Positions 6,785-15,066 are shown, counted from the first letter of the stretch. The stretch: DNA of 16,354 bases from Phycisphaerae bacterium (GCA_022866005.1 JALHTV010000152.1:1-16354), one strand, 5' to 3'. The notes: generated from the sequence alone by a model not told the origin. Translations and numbers: made by a program.

Positions 6785-7999
6785 ATGAGACCGCTGCACG
6801 CAGTGGCCGTGGGGGTCTTGGTGGGGGCCCTGACCGGCTTGGCCCTGGGCCAGCCCGTGGGCGTCGCCCCACCGATGGAGCAGTGGGTGGACGCCACCGG
6901 GCGGGCGGCCGGCACCGGCGACACGGCGCAGGAGGAGGCCAAGGCCAAGGCACTCCGCACGGCCGTGGAGGAGACCTGCGGGGTCTTTCTGACGGCCCAG
7001 TCCAAGACCCGCGACTACAAGGCTGTCTACGACAAGGTCTTCGCCAACGCGGTGGGCTACGTCCGCGAGTTCAAGATCGTCAAGACGGAGGTGGTGGAAG
7101 GTGTGACCCTCGTCCGCGTCCGCGCGCTGGTGAGCACGCGGAAGTTCGAGGAGGACTGGGCCTCCATCGCCCATACGCTCGAGCAGGAGAACAATCCGCG
7201 CGTGATCGTGGCCATCGTCGAGTCGGTGTACCAGACCACCAGCGGCCCGACGTATGAGGTCAAGGAAGACGGCATCGTGCAGACGACCATCGAAGAGTTC
7301 CTCCTCTCCAAGGGCCTGACGTTGATGGACCGCAGCGTCGCCGCGGACATCGCCAAGCGCGACGTGCTGCTGGCCGCCATCAAGGACGACGCCACCGAGA
7401 TGGCTGCCTTGGGCTCACGGTTCAAGGCCGACGTCGTGGTCACCGGCAAGGCCAACGTCAAGTTCGGCAAGACCCTGGAGGTGGCCGGCCAGGAAATGTA
7501 CCAGTACGTAGCCACGCTCAACGTCCGCGTGATCCAGACCGACTCCGCCCGCGTGCTGGCCACCAAGAGCTTCCCGCCCTACACCCACAGCACGCTCCAG
7601 CGCGGCGGGGGGGAGGACAAGGCCTTGGCCGAGATGGCCAAGAGGAACGCCCCGGTGCTGCTCGCGGCCGTCATCGAGGCCTGGAAAAACCGGGCCAACG
7701 TCTCACGGACCGTGCAGTTGAGCATCTCCGGCATGGACTACGCGACCTGGAAGGTCTTCGAGGACGCCGCCAGCAAGATTCCCGGCGTCCAGGCCGTGCG
7801 GCTGCGGGAGATAACCGAGGGCATCGCCAACATCGACGTGGAGTACCAATTCACGAATGAGACGCTCGCCGACCGGCTGACGGAGCTGAAGGCCCTCAAG
7901 CTGACGGTTCAGGAGATCACGCCCAACCGGCTGAAGCTCAAGGCCGAGCCGGCGCCGTTGGCACCGAGCGGCGCCTCCTCCGCGCCCCCCGGCACGTGA
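6785..7999 (+). CDS. FlgT-like periplasmic protein, copy 2
   Basis: A 404-aa secreted protein that begins 22 bp after copy 1, with AAGGAG 7 nt before the ATG. The signal peptide ends near GLALG/QP. Residues about 33-118 are FlgT-N-like: EEAKAKALRTAVEETCGVFL and FANAVGYVREFKIV. Residues about 137-300 are the TolB-N/CsgG-like middle domain: PRVIVAIVES, TTIEEFLLSKGLTLMDRSVA and GSRFKADVVVTGKANVKFG. Residues about 308-388 share the C-terminal domain of copy 1: VQLSISGMDYATWKVFEDAA, then LADRLTELKALKLTVQEITP. A short Ala/Pro/Ser tail (residues 389-404) ends the protein. Shared domain order with low residue identity indicates an old duplication, so the two may form a hetero-oligomer. This is the last gene of the operon; the next gene is convergent. 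Confidence 0.75.
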   Translation: MRPLHAVAVGVLVGALTGLALGQPVGVAPPMEQWVDATGRAAGTGDTAQEEAKAKALRTAVEETCGVFLTAQSKTRDYKAVYDKVFANAVGYVREFKIVKTEVVEGVTLVRVRALVSTRKFEEDWASIAHTLEQENNPRVIVAIVESVYQTTSGPTYEVKEDGIVQTTIEEFLLSKGLTLMDRSVAADIAKRDVLLAAIKDDATEMAALGSRFKADVVVTGKANVKFGKTLEVAGQEMYQYVATLNVRVIQTDSARVLATKSFPPYTHSTLQRGGGEDKALAEMAKRNAPVLLAAVIEAWKNRANVSRTVQLSISGMDYATWKVFEDAASKIPGVQAVRLREITEGIANIDVEYQFTNETLADRLTELKALKLTVQEITPNRLKLKAEPAPLAPSGASSAPPGT

Positions 8000-8089
8000 C
8001 GGTCTCCTGGGCGCCGTGCGGCCGGAGAGGTGTCGGCGCCGAGGATAGCCACAGGTGGGGGGCTTGCCAGTGGCCGCCCCGGGACCGTG

Positions 8090-10312
8090 TCAGCCCGTCG
8101 CCGATCCTGAACTCACCGGGCCAAAATTCCCGTCCTCGAACGGACCCTCGCGCGCCCATCCGTGCGCTGCGGCACAGGTCGCAACATCCTCCTTACCCGC
8201 CGCGGGGAGGATGACCTGGAAGACCACCCGGTCTGGCTCGTTTCTTGCGGTGATCGCGCCGCCGGCCCGTCGAACGATGCCGGCACAGATGCTCAACCCC
8301 AGTCCCATCCCCTTGCCCTGCGGCTTGGTGGTGAAGAACGGATCAAAGACCTTGTCCAGGATGTCTTCGGGGATGCGTGGACCGTCGTTGGTGAGGGTGA
8401 TGACGACGCATCCGTCGGGGGCGGCGGCCGTCGTGATCTCGATCTTGCCCAGGCCCTCACCCCGCGCGAGCTCTATCGCGTCGCAGGCGTTGCTGAGAAT
8501 GTTGGTCCAGACCTGGGCCAGCTCAGGCCCGCAGCGCACCAGCGGGAGGTCCTTCTCGAAGTAGGTTCGAATCTCGGCATGGTGCTTGAGGCGGTTGCGG
8601 AGGATCGCCAGCGTGTCCTCGAGGCCTTCGTTCACCTGGATGTCCGCCACGGCGCCTCGGGTGTCGCGCGAATAGAAGCTCAAGGCCCGAACGATGCGGG
8701 CAATCTTCCGGGCGCTGCTTGTGGAGATCTCGGCCGCGGCCTTCAGGGCGGCCACGTGCTCCGGGAACTCTACGACCGCCTTGTGCGCCAGGTGCTGGAG
8801 CAGACGGGGGTCCTCGGCGGGGTTCGCCAGGTTGTAGGAGACGCTGACCTCGGCCAGCCGTCGGGAGTCCCGCACCCCGGTGCCACGGAGCTGCTGTTCC
8901 AGTTCGCGCCGCCGGGCCGGCGCCGCCGGGTGGTCAGCAGCCGGGGAGGGCTGCGACAAGGTCGCCAACACGTCCCTCAGCCACTGGCGCGTGTCGGCGG
9001 GCAGGTCGGACATCGCCATTTCCAGCTGGACCAGTTTCTGAAGATGGTCGAGGGTGTCGACGGAGACGTTCAGGATGGCGCCGGTCGGCGTGTTGATCTC
9101 GTGGGCGACGCCCGCAGCCAGGTTGCCCAGCACGCCCATCTTCTCGGACTGGACGAGGTCCGACTGCATCTGGCGGAGCTGATCGTTGGCGCGGGCCGCC
9201 TCAGCCTGGGCCTTCTCGCGGTCCTGGATCTCCGTGTTGAGTTTCTCGACCGTGCCCTGGAGGCGCTCGGCCATATGGTTGAACACCTTGCCGAGTTTGC
9301 CAATCTCATCCCGGCTTCGCAGGACGACCCGCTGGGACAGGTCGCCCGTGCCCAATGCCTCGGTGACGGTGGTCAACTTGCCCAGGCCCCGCGTGATCGT
9401 GGAGGCCACCACCGCCGAGGCGATGAGGCACACGATCAGCACCGTCACCGAGACCGCCACCGCGGTATCCCTCAAGGCGGTCGGGGCGACCATGAACTCC
9501 CGATAGGGCAACGTGGCGATGACCGCCCAGCGCTGGCGGGCCACCGGGTGGAAGGCCACGTAACCGTCCACCCCCGCCAGGGTGGCGCGCCCGTGCCCGG
9601 TGTGCAGGCTGAGGGCGAGGTCCAGGAGCTTCTTGGACGCCTCGTCCTCGGCGGTCAGGGTCTGGAGCAGCTTCTCGGGCTGCGGGTCGAACAGGGTTCG
9701 CCCCTGGTCGTCCACGATGGTCACGAACCCGGTTCTGTCGATTCGCCCTTTGCGCATGACCGTCAGGATGTCCGACAGGGGCAGGCGTCCTATGAGGACT
9801 CCTTCGCACGTGTCGAAGTAGCTCTGGCGGCATATCGCGAACCCCAGGGCCAGGGCCGAGGGATCCCCGCCCCGGGTGTCCAGGGCCACGCGGACCCGGT
9901 TGCGCTCCCACAGGGCGTCCTGAAACAGCGCGGTCTCGCTGAGGTCTTCAAGCTGTTCCGTCCTCTTGCCGTTGACGATCTTCACCTCTTCGATGCCGTC
10001 TTCGGTTACGTAGGCCAGGACCGGGAACTCGTCTGCGAACCTGTTGAGGTACTGCACCAGGGCGGGGTCGTTGTAGGTCTTGGCGTAGTCGGCGATCTCC
10101 TGCCCCGTCCCCAGTCGCTCGATGACGCGGCTTTTGTCGCTGATCAGTGAGGCGATCTGATCGGCTTTGTCCTGGGCGATGACCGCAAGCTTGTCCAGTT
10201 GGCTCCCGGCCAAGGAGGTGGTCATCTGACGGAGCGCGGTCAGGCTGGTGATCAGGCACGCCGTGGCCACCAGGGCCGCCTGCCACGTCAGGATTTTCCG
10301 CTTGATGAGCAT
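8090..10312 (-). CDS. dCACHE-HAMP sensor histidine kinase with extended DHp region
   Basis: A 740-aa membrane sensor kinase. TM1 lies at about residues 9-28 and TM2 at about 281-305, enclosing a roughly 250-residue periplasmic double-CACHE-like sensor domain (RTGFVTIVDDQGRTLFDP; DGYVAFHPVARQRWAVIATL). A HAMP domain follows (about 303-355, DLSQRVVLRSRDEIGKLG), then a coiled coil and the H-box GVAHEINTPTG with phospho-acceptor His404. The N-box is NILSNACDAIE (about 604-614), the F-box DPFFTTKP and the G2-box GMGLGLSI. The D-box reads NDGPRIP, with Arg where the second Gly is usual. About 130 residues separate His404 from the second DHp helix (ARKIARIVRALSFYSR), much more than usual. It lies 32 bp downstream of the binding-protein fusion gene and probably senses through it. 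No response regulator is present in the window. Confidence 0.9.
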   Translation of the reverse strand: MLIKRKILTWQAALVATACLITSLTALRQMTTSLAGSQLDKLAVIAQDKADQIASLISDKSRVIERLGTGQEIADYAKTYNDPALVQYLNRFADEFPVLAYVTEDGIEEVKIVNGKRTEQLEDLSETALFQDALWERNRVRVALDTRGGDPSALALGFAICRQSYFDTCEGVLIGRLPLSDILTVMRKGRIDRTGFVTIVDDQGRTLFDPQPEKLLQTLTAEDEASKKLLDLALSLHTGHGRATLAGVDGYVAFHPVARQRWAVIATLPYREFMVAPTALRDTAVAVSVTVLIVCLIASAVVASTITRGLGKLTTVTEALGTGDLSQRVVLRSRDEIGKLGKVFNHMAERLQGTVEKLNTEIQDREKAQAEAARANDQLRQMQSDLVQSEKMGVLGNLAAGVAHEINTPTGAILNVSVDTLDHLQKLVQLEMAMSDLPADTRQWLRDVLATLSQPSPAADHPAAPARRRELEQQLRGTGVRDSRRLAEVSVSYNLANPAEDPRLLQHLAHKAVVEFPEHVAALKAAAEISTSSARKIARIVRALSFYSRDTRGAVADIQVNEGLEDTLAILRNRLKHHAEIRTYFEKDLPLVRCGPELAQVWTNILSNACDAIELARGEGLGKIEITTAAAPDGCVVITLTNDGPRIPEDILDKVFDPFFTTKPQGKGMGLGLSICAGIVRRAGGAITARNEPDRVVFQVILPAAGKEDVATCAAAHGWAREGPFEDGNFGPVSSGSATG

Positions 10313-10331
10313 AGGTACTGATCGCCGCCGC

Positions 10332-10345
10332 GCCCCGCGCGGGGC
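10332..10345. repeat. 14-bp perfect palindrome between binding protein and kinase
   Basis: GCCCCGCGCGGGGC fills much of the 32-bp gap and touches the TAG stop of the upstream gene. It could fold as a 5-bp hairpin and tune kinase expression relative to the binding protein. No T-run follows and no clear Shine-Dalgarno precedes the kinase ATG. Confidence 0.4.
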
Positions 10346-12201
10346 TATCTGCCTGTGCGCCCCTCGGGCACCGCGCCCATGGCCGAGATGATCTCCTGGG
10401 CCTCTTTGCTGAACAGGAAGTCTATGAACCGCCGCGCCAGTCCGGTGGGCTTGTCCTTGTAGACGATGCTCAGCGGGACCACCAGCCTGTAGGCGCCGCT
10501 GCGCACATTCAGAGGGGACGGCTGCACGCCGTCCACAGACAGGATCCGCAGCTCCGTGCCGGCGGCCGCCGACGTGGTCAAGAAGCCGAACGTGTTGCGA
10601 TGTCCCACCAGGGCGTCCCTCGCCTCCGGGGAGGTATACAGGACCTTGGCTCGGTGTTCGGTGATGCCCGCGAGCTCCGGGATCTGCGCATTCAGCACGC
10701 GCAGGCCCGCGTTACCGGACTCGCGCGTGACGGCGTAGATGCGCCCCTCTTTGGCGTTGAGCGTTTCCCACTTGGTGATCCTGCCGGAGTAGATGCCGAC
10801 GACGTCCTGGCGGGTGATGTTGTCGATGCCCAGGACGCTGGGGTGCACCACAAAGACGATCGGGGCCTTGGCGAAGGTCACACAGGTCAGCCCGGCCTTC
10901 TGCTCCTCCGATGTCAGGGCCCGCGCCACGCGCGCCAGGGGAGCCTTGCCGGCCAGCAGCGCGCGGATGCCCCCGGAGGAACCCGCGCTGTCGGGTACCT
11001 CGATCTGGCCGCCTTGGGTCCCATCCAGCAGCGCCTGGGCCAAGTCTTGCAGGAGCTCCTGACTGTCGTCTGTTCCGGGGATAGTAACGGTCTGCCCCTC
11101 GTAGCCTCGCAGGACCTTGTGCGCCTTGGCCAGGAAGGGAGGGGGAACCGTGCACCCCATCGCCGCCGCAGCGTCGGCGTTGACGATGATGGCGTGAGGT
11201 GCCACGCGGCGAACGGGGATGTCGGAGGGGCTCTTGCCCGCCGTCACGATGTCCAAAGCCGTCTCGGCGCTGAGCCGGCCCAGTTGTGCGTAGTCGGCCA
11301 CGACCGCGACCAGGGAAAGGAGATTCTCCTCGGCCGGGTCCATGCCTTCCGGGGCGCTGGTCACCACGGGCACCTTCTTGGACTGGATTGCAGCCGCGAT
11401 CCGGGGAAGGTTCTCAAGAAGGAGCGTATCCGTCGGCACCCACAGGGCGTCGATGCCCTCTTGGGTGAGCTTCTCGATTGCGGGGGCGATCTCCCGGGCT
11501 TGGGTCACGGTGGCCTCCCGGAGCGTCAGCTTTACGCTCTTGGCCTTGAGGCGCGCCTCGGCGACCTCTGCGGCGGCGACTACGCTGCTGCGGTCGCACA
11601 CCACGCCGAGAACCTTGAGGTGCGGCAGACACTCCCGGAACAGGCGCAGTCTGGCGGCCATGTCCACCGAGGTGCTGCTGCCGGTGGCATTCCGGGCGGG
11701 GCAGGCGGAGGCGTCGCCCGGGCCCACCAGCGCCGGGTCGGGGGCGGCGATGAAGACGACTGGTGTGTCCTGGGCCTCCTGCACGGCCAGCAGCGAGGCC
11801 TCTGTGCCGACGGTGAAGATCAGATCCACCTTGTCCTGGTTCCACCGCTGGAGGGTCTCCACGGCCAGGGCCTGGTCGCCACGGACCTCCACCAGATCGT
11901 ACGTATGGGGAATCTGGCCGAGGTCGAAGGCCCGCTGGAACGCCTCGACCGCCTCGAGGGCGAGAGGGGTTTGGTGGCAGGTCAGGATGCCGACCTTGTA
12001 GCTTTGCTGCTGGGCCGCGGGGGCGTCGGAGGCCTGGCCCCGGCCGTGGCCTGGCCAGCCGAACAGGACGATGAGGGCGACGGGCAGAAGCCGCCAGGCC
12101 CACCCGGCGGATTTAGGAGGGTCGTGACCGGCGCTGCGCCGTGACTCGGCCAACGTAGGCAAGATCCTCTCCGATGGTAGCGGCTCGCCCACAGGTTCCA
12201 C
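10345..12201 (-). CDS. fused periplasmic binding protein: ABC_sub_bind domain + PstS-like domain
   Basis: A 618-aa protein from a GTG at 12201. The start is uncertain: no good ribosome binding site precedes it, and the signal-peptide core WRLLPVALIVLFGWP only begins at about residue 36, so a TTG at residue 14 or 17 is possible. Residues about 68-360 fit the ABC transporter substrate-binding family PF04392: YKVGILTCHQTPLALEAVEA, DLIFTVGTEASLLAVQEA and TPVVFIAAPDPALVGPG. Residues about 370-615 fit the PstS-like phosphate-binding superfamily: DSAGSSGGIRALLAGKAPLA at the anion-binding turn, HPSVLGIDNITRQDVVGIYSG and KWETL. I know of no standard architecture that joins these two folds. No permease or ATPase gene is nearby. 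The next gene is a sensor kinase, which suggests a ligand-presenting sensor rather than a transporter. Confidence 0.8.
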   Translation of the reverse strand: MEPVGEPLPSERILPTLAESRRSAGHDPPKSAGWAWRLLPVALIVLFGWPGHGRGQASDAPAAQQQSYKVGILTCHQTPLALEAVEAFQRAFDLGQIPHTYDLVEVRGDQALAVETLQRWNQDKVDLIFTVGTEASLLAVQEAQDTPVVFIAAPDPALVGPGDASACPARNATGSSTSVDMAARLRLFRECLPHLKVLGVVCDRSSVVAAAEVAEARLKAKSVKLTLREATVTQAREIAPAIEKLTQEGIDALWVPTDTLLLENLPRIAAAIQSKKVPVVTSAPEGMDPAEENLLSLVAVVADYAQLGRLSAETALDIVTAGKSPSDIPVRRVAPHAIIVNADAAAAMGCTVPPPFLAKAHKVLRGYEGQTVTIPGTDDSQELLQDLAQALLDGTQGGQIEVPDSAGSSGGIRALLAGKAPLARVARALTSEEQKAGLTCVTFAKAPIVFVVHPSVLGIDNITRQDVVGIYSGRITKWETLNAKEGRIYAVTRESGNAGLRVLNAQIPELAGITEHRAKVLYTSPEARDALVGHRNTFGFLTTSAAAGTELRILSVDGVQPSPLNVRSGAYRLVVPLSIVYKDKPTGLARRFIDFLFSKEAQEIISAMGAVPEGRTGR

Positions 12202-12533
12202 CGGCTCGAGGCACGGTGCCCCTTGCCTGTCCAGACCTTAGATGCCAACCATGGCGGTCCATGGGCGCAGCCGGACCCCGCCAACACAGCACTTATCGGT
12301 CAGGAAAGGGCCGCCCTTAACGAACGCCCATGCCAACCGTTACAGTGAGCGAGTTAGCCTGGGACCAGTTGCCTCGTTGCCCGCGGCAGGGCCCGGCCCA
12401 GAGGCGATTGACGATCCCGGCTGAATCGGCTATGGAAGGTCGCACAACGGTCTGGGCTTAGCGCATGGGTCTATCGTATGTATGGTCGTGGCCCGGGCGT
12501 CTTCGGCCTGGCAGAACGTAGGAGGTTCCGAGA
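12202..12533. other. 332-bp divergent intergenic region
   Basis: This separates the leftward binding-protein gene from the rightward DUF4954 gene. I see no conserved coding sequence; a 60-codon frame at 12242-12424 has no ribosome binding site and looks incidental. The only candidate promoter is the weak rightward one listed at 12408-12436. No terminator-like hairpin or repeat array was found. Confidence 0.5.
12408..12436 (+). promoter_or_regulatory. weak candidate sigma70-type promoter for the DUF4954 gene
   Basis: TTGACG at 12408-12413 and TATGGA at 12431-12436 are separated by exactly 17 bp, about 100 bp before the ATG. The -35 matches 5 of 6 bases, the -10 only the first three. A chance match is quite possible. 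Confidence 0.25.
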
Positions 12534-14735
12534 ATGGGCATGGTCAGCGTTGTGGGTTCGGAGAAGTTCGGTCGCGGGTTTATCCCCCCCCAATACCTGC
12601 CCCCGGGCCAGGACGAGTACTACCTTCGCAATCAGCAGGTGCCGCGTCCGGTGGCGTGGCGCCATCTGCGGGCGGAGGAGATCGAGGCCCTGGTCAAGAA
12701 CGGCAACACCTGCGACGACTGGAATGAGTTCTGGGTGGCTGACCCGTTCAACCCCCATCAGATCAAGAACAGCGAGTTCGTGGGCATGGTGCGGATCGCC
12801 CGGCTGGAGAACGTCGTGCTGGAGTACCATGAGCTCCAGACGCCCACGGGCATCACCAACAGCCTGATCATCTCCTGCGACATCGGCCAGAACTCCGCCA
12901 TTCACGGCGTGGAGCATCTGGCGCACTACATCGTCGGCGACAACGTCATCCTGCTGAACATCGGCGAGATGCAGACCACCAACCACGCCAAGTTCGGCAA
13001 CGGGATCGTCAAGGACGGTGAGGACGAAGAGGTGCGGATCTGGCTGGACCTGATCAACGAGGTGGGCGGGCGCGCGGTCATGCCCTTCGACGGCATGATC
13101 GCCGCCGACGCCTACATCTGGGCCAAGTACCGCGACGACGACGCGCTGATCAAGAAGCTAGGGGAGATCACCCAGAAGCAGTTCGACTCCCGCCGCGGCT
13201 ACTACGGCACCGTGGGCGACGCGTGCGTCATCAAGAACTGCCGGATCATCAAGGACGTCAAGATCGGCCCGGCCTGCTACATCAAGGGCGCCAACAAGCT
13301 CAAGAACCTGACCATCCACTCCAGCGAAGACGAACCCAGCCAGATCGGCGAAGGCGTGGAGCTGGTCAATGGGATTATCGGAATGGGCTGCCACATATTC
13401 TACGGGTGCAAGGCCGTGCGCTTCGTGATGGGCAGCAACTCCAACCTCAAGTACGGCGCGCGGCTGATTCACTCGTTCCTGGGCGACAACTCCACCGTCT
13501 CCTGCTGCGAGCTGCTGCACAACCTGATCTTCCCCGCGCACGAGCAGCACCACAACAACTCGTTCCTCACGGCCAGCCTGGTGCTGGGCCAGAGCAACAT
13601 AGCAGCCGGGGCGACGATCGGATCGAACCACAACAGCCGCGCCAACGACGGGGAAATCCAGGCCGGGCGCGGCTTCTGGCCGGGGCTGTGCGTCACGCTG
13701 AAGCACTACTGCCGGTTCGCCTCGTTCACGCTGCTGGCGAAGGGCGACTACCCCGCCGAGCTGGACATCCCGCTGCCGTTCAGCCTGGTCGCCGACGACG
13801 TCTCGCGCGACCGGCTGCGGGTCATGCCGGCCTTCTGGTGGATGTACAACATGTACGCCTTGGCGCGGAACACCTGGAAGTTCCCCGCCCGCGACACGCG
13901 CAAGACCAAGACGCAGCCCATCGAGTTCGACTGCCTGGCCCCCGATACCGTCGAGGAGATGTTCACCGCTCTGGGGCTGCTGGAGCTGTGGACGGGCAAG
14001 GCCGCCCTCCGCGCCAAAGGCCGCAGCGACGACAGCATCTCCGCCGAGCAGGCCCGCGCCCTGGGCCGGGAAGTGCTGGGCAAGGCCCAGGACGAAACCG
14101 CCGGCCTGGAGGTGCTCGGTGAGAACATGGAAGACTCCGATCGCCCCGTGGTCATCGTCAAGGCGTACCGCGCTTACCAGGCCTACCGCCAGATGCTGCA
14201 CTACTACGCGGTCAAGAACCTGCTGGACTACATGAAGGCCGACAGCAGCGCCACGCGCGAGTCCGTGGCCAAGGCCCTGGGTGGGCCGCGCGAGACCCGC
14301 TGGGCGAACCTGGGCGGCCTGCTTGCCCCCGAGGGCGACGTGGCGCGCCTGCTGGAGGACATCAAGAAGGGCAAACTGGTGAATTGGCCTGCCATCCACG
14401 AACGCTACGCGCAGATGTGGCAGGAGTATCCTCGCGCCAAGCAGGCCCACGCCCTGGCGACGCTGCTGGATCTGCTGGGGTCCAAGAGGCTCTCCCCCGA
14501 GCTGTGGGACGCGGCCCTGGACGAGGGCCTGCGGATTCAGCAGTACGTCCGCGACCAGGTGTACGTGTCGCGCAAGAAGGACTACGAGGACCCGTTCCGC
14601 CAGACCACCTTCCGCAACGCGGCGGAGATGAAGGCCGTCGTCGGCACGGCCGAGGACAACAGCTTCGTCAAACAGGTCCGCAAAGACACCGAGGCCTTCG
14701 CCGAACTGATCGAGTCCGTCCGCAAACGGGGCTGA
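12534..14735 (+). CDS. DUF4954 family beta-helix protein
   Basis: A 733-aa protein; AGGAGG lies 8 nt before the ATG, a strong ribosome binding site. No signal peptide or membrane segment is visible, so it should be cytoplasmic. The N-terminal region at about residues 41-90 carries the pattern I associate with DUF4954: WRHLRAEEIEALVKNGNTCD, then DWNEFWVADPFNPHQIKNSEF. Residues about 100-150 and 225-420 contain hexapeptide-like turns (IKNCRIIKDVKIGPACYI; LTASLVLGQSNIAAGATIGS) typical of left-handed beta-helix acyltransferases and nucleotidyltransferases. His-rich PAHEQHHNNSF and SNHNSRANDG motifs could be active-site or metal residues. Residues about 460-733 are mostly helical. The length fits the family, which I know from Bacteroidetes and planctomycetes. 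The reaction is unknown; sugar or nucleotide-sugar chemistry is a guess from the fold. Confidence 0.8.
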   Translation: MGMVSVVGSEKFGRGFIPPQYLPPGQDEYYLRNQQVPRPVAWRHLRAEEIEALVKNGNTCDDWNEFWVADPFNPHQIKNSEFVGMVRIARLENVVLEYHELQTPTGITNSLIISCDIGQNSAIHGVEHLAHYIVGDNVILLNIGEMQTTNHAKFGNGIVKDGEDEEVRIWLDLINEVGGRAVMPFDGMIAADAYIWAKYRDDDALIKKLGEITQKQFDSRRGYYGTVGDACVIKNCRIIKDVKIGPACYIKGANKLKNLTIHSSEDEPSQIGEGVELVNGIIGMGCHIFYGCKAVRFVMGSNSNLKYGARLIHSFLGDNSTVSCCELLHNLIFPAHEQHHNNSFLTASLVLGQSNIAAGATIGSNHNSRANDGEIQAGRGFWPGLCVTLKHYCRFASFTLLAKGDYPAELDIPLPFSLVADDVSRDRLRVMPAFWWMYNMYALARNTWKFPARDTRKTKTQPIEFDCLAPDTVEEMFTALGLLELWTGKAALRAKGRSDDSISAEQARALGREVLGKAQDETAGLEVLGENMEDSDRPVVIVKAYRAYQAYRQMLHYYAVKNLLDYMKADSSATRESVAKALGGPRETRWANLGGLLAPEGDVARLLEDIKKGKLVNWPAIHERYAQMWQEYPRAKQAHALATLLDLLGSKRLSPELWDAALDEGLRIQQYVRDQVYVSRKKDYEDPFRQTTFRNAAEMKAVVGTAEDNSFVKQVRKDTEAFAELIESVRKRG

Positions 14736-14758
14736 GCGCAGTCAGCGGAAAAACAGCA

Positions 14759-14769
14759 GAACCACAGAG
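14759..14769 (+). repeat. GAACCACAGAG element, 23 nt behind the DUF4954 stop
   Basis: GAACCACAGAG occurs here in the sense of the upstream gene, preceded by an A-rich stretch and followed by AGCAGGG. The same 11-mer recurs inverted at 15958-15968, 21 nt behind the stop of the SIS gene. The matched distance and orientation suggest a 3'-end-associated element. Confidence 0.55.
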
Positions 14770-14839
14770 AGCAGGGTAGTGGGTCAGTTCGAAATCTCGC
14801 ACCTTCGAATCCCCTCTCTCGCCATGCGATACTTAGGAC

Positions 14840-15066
14840 ACGGCCAACCCACGAAAGAACCCCGATGTCAATCAATTGGGCACTCACGTCGTTAGCCAAC
14901 CCAGAGGCCAGGAGCAGCCAGAGATCCCAAGAAGAACATCTTCGCCTAGCTTCTAGGCGGTCTAGGAGGACTCAAAGGGGATCCAGCTCGCGGTGCCGCA
15001 CCTGCCCCCGAACAGAGGAAGGAGATTGCGAAGAGGGCAGCTAAGAAGTGGTGGAAGGAGAAGTAA
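14840..15066 (+). pseudogene. decayed small gene with GGLKGG ... EIAKRAAKKWW C-terminus
   Basis: No intact ORF is present, but two frames join into one recognisable small protein. Frame one begins at ACG 14840 (apparently a mutated ATG), reading ANPRKNPDVNQLGTHVV. After a frameshift at about 14905-14935, frame two reads KKNIFA, a TAG at 14947-14949, LLGGLGGLKGDPARG, then EQRKEIAKRAAKKWWKEK and TAA at 15064. This pattern (N-terminal DVNQL, central KNPAAVALGRLGGLKGG, C-terminal EIAKKAAxARW) is that of a widespread small uncharacterised bacterial protein, as I remember it. Lesions: lost start codon, one frameshift, one in-frame stop, and GG changed to GD in the loop. Its function is unknown. The gene ends 11 bp from the convergent toxin gene. 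Confidence 0.6.

Noticed and set aside
8000..8089. possible bidirectional terminator between the FlgT-like gene and the kinase
   Set aside because: Two GGCGCC stretches could pair, but the stem is short and interrupted and no T-run exists on either strand.
8162..10150. 662-codon plus-strand open frame
   Set aside because: It is antisense to the histidine kinase, which carries all canonical motifs; the product is a compositional shadow.
10600..12144. 514-codon plus-strand open frame
   Set aside because: It is antisense to the binding-protein fusion; its Gly/Arg/His/Leu-rich product has no domain.
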